A DNA stretch of 64,000 nucleotides, taken from SAR202-VII-2 sp965263165. GTDB lineage: Bacteria; Chloroflexota; Dehalococcoidia; Lucifugimonadales; SAR202-VII-2. Location: positions 1,674,001 through 1,738,000 of the forward strand of contig OZ253584.1 in the NCBI GenBank assembly GCA_965263165.1, given 5' to 3'. Below the pieces are notes generated by a model. The model did not search any database and had not been told where the DNA came from. It saw only the letters and a list, made by a program, of their open reading frames with translations. Positions 59,107 through 64,000 of this stretch are shown one piece after another. Made by a program: the position numbers and the translations under genes. Each line of letters opens with the position of its first letter. Within the stretch, counting starts at the first letter, position 1.

Positions 59107-60843
59107 TTAGCTGCTTGGAGACGCGGCGCTGGAGGCGGCGTTGACGGAGGAGGCCAGCGTTCGTTGGATGTCGTCGTCGGAGAGGCCGTACGCGTCCCTG
59201 GCGTGGCTTGGGGTGACATAGCCGTCCAGCAGGTCATCCATGACTCGCTGCGGGTCCCGCTGCTTGGGGTCGCCTGCGCCGCCGCCGCTGCCGGTGAACA
59301 TCCTGATCACGTTGCCCGCCTCCATGTGCAGGCCGGCGACGCGGTCGGTTAGCTTGCACTCCCCTTCTTCGCCGGGGTTGATGAGGAGGTAGCCGCATTG
59401 TCCGTTGCGGCCTCCTTCCACGCCGGACGGAGGCACCCGGTAGTGGCTTCTCCCGCCGGAGAATGTGCCGGAGTTCAGCAGCTTGTAGTCGCGGATGTAC
59501 CCCAGGCCGCCGCGATACCTGCCGGCGCCCTCAGAGTCCGGGATGAGCTTGAACTGCTGCATGAAGACGGGATACTCCGTTTCCACGATCTCCACGCAGG
59601 CGATCTTGGGGCCGCTGCCGCCGTGGCCGCAACCCGTCCAGCCGTCGCCACCCATGAATGCGGCGCTGCCGCCGGGCGTCAGCTCGTACTGGACGACGCG
59701 CAGGCCGTCGGACCGGGCGCTGCCGAAGGTGAAGTTGCCGCCTGAGCTATGTTCGGGGTGGCCGCTGCGCCCGGCGGCCTGGGCCATGGCGTTGAGCACC
59801 ATGTCCTCCACCGTGGCTTGGACGTGCGAATAGAAGCTGACCGGACCCGGATAGACGGGGTCCAGGACGCTTCCGGGGCGAAACTTGAAGTCGATGACGC
59901 GGGTGACGCCGTGGTTGTTGGGCGGCGGGTTGTCCATCATGCAGACCAGGGCGTAGAGGCAGCACCCGATGATGATGGGTGGACGGGCGTTGATGGGCCC
60001 GCGGTTCTGATCGGACGTGGCGGAGAAGTCCAACGTCAGGCTGTCGCCTTTCTTGGTCAGGGCCACGTGGAGCCTGACGGGTTTGTCCAGGTCCACCATG
60101 TCGTTATCCAGATATGCCTCGGCCTCAAACGTCCCGTCCTGCCACGCGGCAATCTCGGCCCTCAGGTGCTGCTCCGTCTTGTCTCCCACCATCTGAAAGA
60201 CGGTCAGGACGGTGTCCCTGCCGTAGCGGTCCATGAGTTCCAGAAGCCGGCGGTTGCCAACGCTCCACTCCGGCCCGGCCTGTGCGTTGTAGTCTCCGAG
60301 GAGGAGTTGCGGCGTCCTGGTGTTGGCCCAGATCAGGTTCTCGGTCTCCTTGACCACTCTGCGGCGGCTGATGTACTTCACTGGCGGGACCAGCATGCCC
60401 TCGCCAAAAATGTCTCTGGCCTGCACCGAGCGGCTGCCCGGCGAAAGGCCGCCGATGTCGCCCTTGTGGGTGATGCCGATGCAAAAGGCCACCAACTCGC
60501 CGTGGTGGAAGACCGGGGTGATGGCTGCGCTATCCAGACTGTGGGCGCACCCGCTGAAGAAGGGGTGATTGACGAAGAAGCAGTCGCCCTCCTCCATCTC
60601 GTCGGGGCTGTAATACTGGTAGAGACCCTGGATGCAGGCGGGATAGGAGCCCAGGTGAATGGGGATGCCGGCGAATTGGGCCACCACGCGGCCCTCCACG
60701 TCGACGATGCCGCAGCTCATGTCGTGGGTTTCCCGAATGAGTGTCGAGTAGCCGGTGCGGTACATAGCGATCTGCATTTCCTGGACGATGCCGTCAAGCT
60801 GAGAGCGAACGACTTCGTACAGGACTGGGTCAACTTCCGCCAT
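59107..60843 (-). CDS. Hydantoinase B/oxoprolinase-family subunit
   Basis: A 578-residue protein of the HyuB family, the B subunit of ATP-dependent hydantoinases, acetone carboxylases and 5-oxoprolinases. Typical segments are SHDIxxGI-like THDMSCGIVDVEGRVVAQFA near residue 43, CFFVNHPFFSGCAHSLD near 88 and FSATSDQNRGPINARPP near 280. A Gly-rich C-terminal half (GYIRDYKLLNSGTFSGG) closes it. GGGGGA is ahead of the ATG at 60843. The A subunit usually lies next to it but is absent here, so either it is unlinked or this acts alone. Confidence 0.85.
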   Translation of the reverse strand: MAEVDPVLYEVVRSQLDGIVQEMQIAMYRTGYSTLIRETHDMSCGIVDVEGRVVAQFAGIPIHLGSYPACIQGLYQYYSPDEMEEGDCFFVNHPFFSGCAHSLDSAAITPVFHHGELVAFCIGITHKGDIGGLSPGSRSVQARDIFGEGMLVPPVKYISRRRVVKETENLIWANTRTPQLLLGDYNAQAGPEWSVGNRRLLELMDRYGRDTVLTVFQMVGDKTEQHLRAEIAAWQDGTFEAEAYLDNDMVDLDKPVRLHVALTKKGDSLTLDFSATSDQNRGPINARPPIIIGCCLYALVCMMDNPPPNNHGVTRVIDFKFRPGSVLDPVYPGPVSFYSHVQATVEDMVLNAMAQAAGRSGHPEHSSGGNFTFGSARSDGLRVVQYELTPGGSAAFMGGDGWTGCGHGGSGPKIACVEIVETEYPVFMQQFKLIPDSEGAGRYRGGLGYIRDYKLLNSGTFSGGRSHYRVPPSGVEGGRNGQCGYLLINPGEEGECKLTDRVAGLHMEAGNVIRMFTGSGGGAGDPKQRDPQRVMDDLLDGYVTPSHARDAYGLSDDDIQRTLASSVNAASSAASPSS

Positions 60844-60951
60844 GACGATCCCCCGGTTACAAGGTTGGGTTCCGAGCCCATGCTCCAACAACGGGTTGGG
60901 TCCGGCCTTCCGGCGATGGCCAACCCGTCTGCGTCAACGAAGCGCTCGGCC

Positions 60952-61662
60952 TCAGGGCAGGGCGGGCCACTCCGACACCAGCCTTCCACTGCCCTGAAGG
61001 CTGTACGACCTGCCCAGGGACGATAGCATGTACCAGAGCATGGCCGGGTTGCTGGCGACGACGGAGGTTCCGAGGTCTTGCTCGAGGCGGCCGATGACGC
61101 TGACGTCGGCGGGCCAGCCTCCCTGGAAGTAGATGGCGTCGGCGCCGCCGACCTTCGTGAACGCCTCTGTGGCCATGGTATAGATGGCTTCGGGGCCTTG
61201 CTTGGAGCCGTCCAGGAAGTAGGGCAAAATCTGGCCGACGAATTCTGGTTCGAACCCGCCCCGCTTCATGTACTCGCCCAGCATGCTGTTCATCAAGTCA
61301 TCGAACGGCGTCATCATGAGGAGGCGCTTTGCGCCCAGCGCCTTCAGCGCCGCTGAGCACGATTGCATAGCCGTGCACACCGGCATGTTGAGGGCGGCCT
61401 TGAGGTCTCTCAACACGGTGGGGTTCATCAGCTCTGTTGGCGCGCCGGCCATGACGAAGGCGTCCCAGTTCTTGCCCTTGGAGATGTTGACGGCGAACTC
61501 CACGATGTCGTCGACGATGCCCCACAGCTCCAGGAGGGACTCTTTGTACAGGTACATGCCCCCGAACTCGACGGCGACGTCATCTGGGAGAATGCCTCCG
61601 AGATGCTGGGCGCCGGGGGCGGGCCCCACGTTGTAGAAGCCCAGGTTCAGCGATTCGGCCAT
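60952..61662 (-). CDS. Maleate isomerase/Asp-Glu racemase-like protein, Cys residues lost
   Basis: A 236-residue protein of the maleate cis-trans isomerase/arylmalonate decarboxylase fold. Family landmarks are KNWDAFVMAGAPTELMNP near residue 66, ALKALGAKRLLMMTPFDD near 107 and LGTSVVASNPAMLWYMLSSL near 203. The two catalytic Cys expected in such motifs are replaced: AGAP at the first and FQGGW at the second. It may decarboxylate or isomerise by another route or simply bind ligand. GGGAGGAG is ahead of the ATG (61662). It sits between a hydantoinase subunit and an amidohydrolase gene. Confidence 0.65.
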   Translation of the reverse strand: MAESLNLGFYNVGPAPGAQHLGGILPDDVAVEFGGMYLYKESLLELWGIVDDIVEFAVNISKGKNWDAFVMAGAPTELMNPTVLRDLKAALNMPVCTAMQSCSAALKALGAKRLLMMTPFDDLMNSMLGEYMKRGGFEPEFVGQILPYFLDGSKQGPEAIYTMATEAFTKVGGADAIYFQGGWPADVSVIGRLEQDLGTSVVASNPAMLWYMLSSLGRSYSLQGSGRLVSEWPALP

Positions 61663-61828
61663 GACTCTCCTCCCAGGGTGTGAACGTTCTTGCAGTGCGA
61701 CGGCTGGCGGACCGCCTTCGGGCGCTAACTCGACGCTTTTCGCGCTGGGACGCCGGTGGCAGACTCGATTCCCAAGAGCGAAGGACAATCGTCGGGAGTC
61801 GCAACGATGGGCCCGGCCGCGCAGGGTC

Positions 61829-61858
61829 ATTTAATGTCGGGCTGGAAGGCAAAGTCAA
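61829..61858 (-). promoter_or_regulatory. Probable promoter of isomerase-like gene
   Basis: On the minus strand TTGACT (61858-61853), 18-nt spacer, TTAAAT (61834-61829); long leader of about 165 nt to the ATG. Confidence 0.35.
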
Positions 61859-62021
61859 GCTCCCGTTGTGGCCACGCTCCTTCCGAGCGTGCTGGGGAGC
61901 GGGCGGCGCCCGCGGCGCCGCTGATAACGGGGGTATGCCAGGACATGGGCGCTGACTCTGCGTTTGCGCATAAGCTGGGAGCGCTGCAAACCGTCTGTGG
62001 GCGTACCCTCGCGAGCGCCAA

Positions 62022-62050
62022 TTGACACCCCCACAGGCGGGGCATATGCT
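62022..62050 (+). promoter_or_regulatory. Sigma70-type promoter of amidohydrolase gene
   Basis: TTGACA (62022-62027), 17-nt spacer, TATGCT (62045-62050), about 38 nt before the ATG at 62089. Confidence 0.65.
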
Positions 62051-62088
62051 GCGAGGCGCAGAACGCTCGAAGCGGCCGGAGGCGCCCC

Positions 62089-63177
62089 ATGGCCGAGGTT
62101 ATCGACGCCGATACGCATATCATCGAGCCACCTGAGATGTGGGACCACCTCGACGAGGAGTTGTACTCCCGTCGGCCTGTGGTGGTCCGCGTTCCCAACG
62201 ACACGCTCTACGGGACCACCAACGCCATGTGGCTCATTGACGGCCAGATCTTTCCCAGGCCGGGCGGCAAGGGCGGGTTTCGCATAGCCACGCCGTCGGC
62301 TCAGGAGCGTCAGCAGTTGCGGCGGGACGTGGCCCTGGGTTCCCGGGAGTTGACAGACCCGGCCATCAGGGTTGCGGATATGGACAAGGACGACGTGAGC
62401 GTCCAAGTCGTTTATCCGACTCTCTTCCTCATCTACGTCACTCCGGACCCTGTGCTGGAAGCTGGTTTGGCCAGGGCATATAACGCGTTTATTGGGGAGG
62501 CCTGCGCCGCCACGGACGGCCGCATCCGCTGGGTTGCCGTGCTGCCCTTCAACTCCGTGGACGCCAGCATTGCCGAGATGCACCGCGCCGCGGAGGCGGG
62601 GGCTTCAGGCCTGTTCTTCATGGGCATGGCGGGCGAGCGGTCCCTTGCGGACCCGTACATGTTCCCGATCTATGAAGAAGCCGCCAAGCTGGGTATGCCC
62701 ATTTGTATTCACATCGGTTCGGGGAATCCCGCGCTGAACAACGTTTTCGACTTTCACCTGAGCGGTGTGTTCGCCAGTAGCTCGTGCCTTCCCATCGTCG
62801 GTTTCCGGGACATTGTGCTGAACCGCATACCGGAGCGCTTCCCCGACCTGAAGTTCGGGCTTCTCGAAGCCACCGCGTCCTGGGTGCCCCATTGCTTGTA
62901 CACGATGCGGCGTCAGTTCGGCGGTGACGCAGATGGCTGGGGCCCGCGATTGTTCGAAGAGAACCGCATCTACATAGCCTGTGAGGTCGAGGAGGACATT
63001 CCCTACCTGCTGAACTTCATTGGCGAAGACCATCTGATGATGGGCTCCGACTATGCCCACACGGACCCGGCCCGCGAGGCCCAGATGACGGCCAAGATGA
63101 AGGAGCGAACGGACGTGCCTCGCTCGGTCATAGACAAGGCGCTGGGCGCCAACGCCCGGCTGTTCTACAACCTGTAG
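62089..63177 (+). CDS. Amidohydrolase family protein (ACMSD-like)
   Basis: A 362-residue TIM-barrel metal-dependent hydrolase/decarboxylase. The N-terminal metal motif is VIDADTHIIEPPEMWDHLDE, the second His cluster ICIHIGSGNP lies near residue 206 and the C-terminal GSDYAHTDP motif holds the metal Asp. It is a divergent relative of the amidohydrolase at 1332. The short hydrophobic loop around WVAVLPFNSVDASI is typical. Its promoter is among the clearest in the window. Substrate unknown; cyclic or aromatic carboxylates are likely for the family. Confidence 0.87.
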   Translation: MAEVIDADTHIIEPPEMWDHLDEELYSRRPVVVRVPNDTLYGTTNAMWLIDGQIFPRPGGKGGFRIATPSAQERQQLRRDVALGSRELTDPAIRVADMDKDDVSVQVVYPTLFLIYVTPDPVLEAGLARAYNAFIGEACAATDGRIRWVAVLPFNSVDASIAEMHRAAEAGASGLFFMGMAGERSLADPYMFPIYEEAAKLGMPICIHIGSGNPALNNVFDFHLSGVFASSSCLPIVGFRDIVLNRIPERFPDLKFGLLEATASWVPHCLYTMRRQFGGDADGWGPRLFEENRIYIACEVEEDIPYLLNFIGEDHLMMGSDYAHTDPAREAQMTAKMKERTDVPRSVIDKALGANARLFYNL

Positions 63178-63244
63178 CCCCGCCGGGCCACCCGCTATCG
63201 GTGGCGGCGATGGCGTAAGACGCGCGAGAGTAAGGAGGACTTCC

Positions 63245-64000
63245 ATGTTGGTAGGACTGGCGCCCAACGGACAATCGGAGTACAGGGGCGGTGGTAAGCC
63301 CCGGCAGGTTATGGTGGGCACCCTCGATGGCCTGGTCACGCTGGAACGCGGCGACGGCGGAGCATGGGACGTGGCGGCCCGGTCGCTGGAGGGTTGCCAT
63401 ATCAGTTGCGTCGCGGTCCTGCCGGAGCAGGGCCTTATCTTCGCCGGCCTGCATGGCGACGGACTCTTTGTCAGCGGCGATGGCGGCGCCACGTGGGAGC
63501 GAAAGGTCAACGGCCTGTCGTCCACCCACGTTTTTACGGTGGCCCCGCATGAGGAGGACGGCGAATTGGTGATCTACGCCGGCGTGGAGCCGGCGGCGCT
63601 CTATCGCAGCAGCGATCTCGGCGATTCGTGGGAACAGTTGCCCAGCCTGACGACCGTGCCGGGCAACGACACCTGGACATTTCCCGGCCCGCCGCATCAA
63701 CCCCACGTGAAGCACATCACCTTCGACCCGGATAGCCCGGATTCCATCATTGCCTCGGTGGAGCAGGGCGCACTGCTGCGGAGCGACGACCGGGGCCAGA
63801 CCTGGCGCGAGATCACCGGCTACGACCAGGATGACGACGCAAACTACAAGGACGTGCACCGGGTGGTGCTGCGGCCGTCCAACTCAAAGGAGTGGTTCGT
63901 TCCCGGCGGCGAGGGACTGCATTACACGCCCGATGCGGGCGAGACCTGGGAGCGCATTCCCAAGCCCGGCGCTCACATCGGATACCCGGACGCTTTCCTG
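63245..64000 (+). CDS. Asp-box (BNR) beta-propeller protein, cut by window edge
   Basis: First 252 residues of a beta-propeller protein; the frame is open to the last base. Four Asp-boxes (S/T-x-D-x-G-x-x-W) are present: SGDGGATWE, SSDLGDSWE, SDDRGQTWR and TPDAGETWE. Such repeats occur in sialidases, photosystem assembly factor Ycf48 and sortilin-like proteins. No signal peptide is seen, so it may be cytoplasmic. TAAGGAGG is ahead of the ATG. Function unassigned; the missing C-terminus is needed. Confidence 0.8.
   Translation, partial: MLVGLAPNGQSEYRGGGKPRQVMVGTLDGLVTLERGDGGAWDVAARSLEGCHISCVAVLPEQGLIFAGLHGDGLFVSGDGGATWERKVNGLSSTHVFTVAPHEEDGELVIYAGVEPAALYRSSDLGDSWEQLPSLTTVPGNDTWTFPGPPHQPHVKHITFDPDSPDSIIASVEQGALLRSDDRGQTWREITGYDQDDDANYKDVHRVVLRPSNSKEWFVPGGEGLHYTPDAGETWERIPKPGAHIGYPDAFL

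Larger units (their letters stand above)
61663..62088. other. Divergent promoter region
   Basis: No gene supported. It separates the minus-strand isomerase-like gene from the plus-strand amidohydrolase gene and contains a promoter for each. Confidence 0.6.

Noticed and set aside
1..64000. tRNA, rRNA, CRISPR, prophage or transposon
   Set aside because: No cloverleaf-like sequence, regular spaced repeat array, integrase, transposase or phage structural gene was recognised on either strand.

Overview
The window looks like a chromosomal segment of a GC-rich bacterium of the Chloroflexota, probably Dehalococcoidia/SAR202-like. This is an inference from gene content, not a tree: Thr/Pro-stalked lipoproteins, TctC-type solute receptors, amidohydrolases, a caa3 oxidase with a CtaA-CtaB fusion, an HspR-type heat-shock regulator and a SufBCDSU operon. 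No rRNA, tRNA, CRISPR array, phage or insertion sequence was seen. Gene density is high on both strands, with clear GGAGG-type ribosome binding sites, many GTG/TTG starts and strong intergenic hairpins.

Layout. 0-10 kb: a cut-off MFS transporter, an amidohydrolase, two lipid-anchored TctC-like receptors, an M29-like metalloenzyme, a zinc-ribbon protein, an orphan ParB-like protein, a bicupin and a DMT exporter. 10.5-17.8 kb: citramalate synthase, a MerT-like membrane protein, five tandem paralogues of a two-domain EthD-like protein, and a ketopantoate reductase-like enzyme. 17.9-29 kb: MeaB GTPase, DUF429 and DUF309 proteins, hspR-grpE-dnaK, an AcuC-like deacetylase with a coupled 31-codon zinc-ribbon microORF, CorA, DnaJ and PrmA. 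29.3-34.4 kb: a DUF433/DUF5615 toxin-antitoxin pair, Der, a 900-bp non-coding region with two kinds of repeat, ornithine carbamoyltransferase, a MaoC-like dehydratase and a cupin. 34.6-47.8 kb (all minus strand except one small gene): a respiratory and copper block with CtaC, CtaD, CtaE, a subunit IV, CtaG, CtaAB, SCO1, a DsbA-like lipoprotein, a polytopic membrane protein and several exported lipoproteins or metal-binding proteins. 48-64 kb: Gfo/Idh oxidoreductase, TenA, HpnE-like dehydroxylase, class II aldolase, nucleoside hydrolase, SufBCDSU, a hydantoinase B subunit, a maleate isomerase-like protein, a second amidohydrolase and a cut-off Asp-box beta-propeller.

The most interesting item is at 43093-43749. 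A DsbA-like lipoprotein has an in-frame TGA exactly where the first cysteine of its CPFC active site should be, open reading frame on both sides, and a perfect 7-bp hairpin with a 6-nt G-containing loop 16 nt after the TGA, where a bacterial SECIS element would lie. It is best read as an exported selenoprotein (Sec-Pro-Phe-Cys) that could act in redox or copper-site assembly of the neighbouring caa3 oxidase; a simple nonsense mutation is the alternative. Other points worth attention are the five-gene EthD-like array, a 10-11 bp phased repeat at 31741-31850, a dispersed intergenic repeat family, the microORF upstream of acuC, and a maleate isomerase-like protein lacking both usual cysteines.
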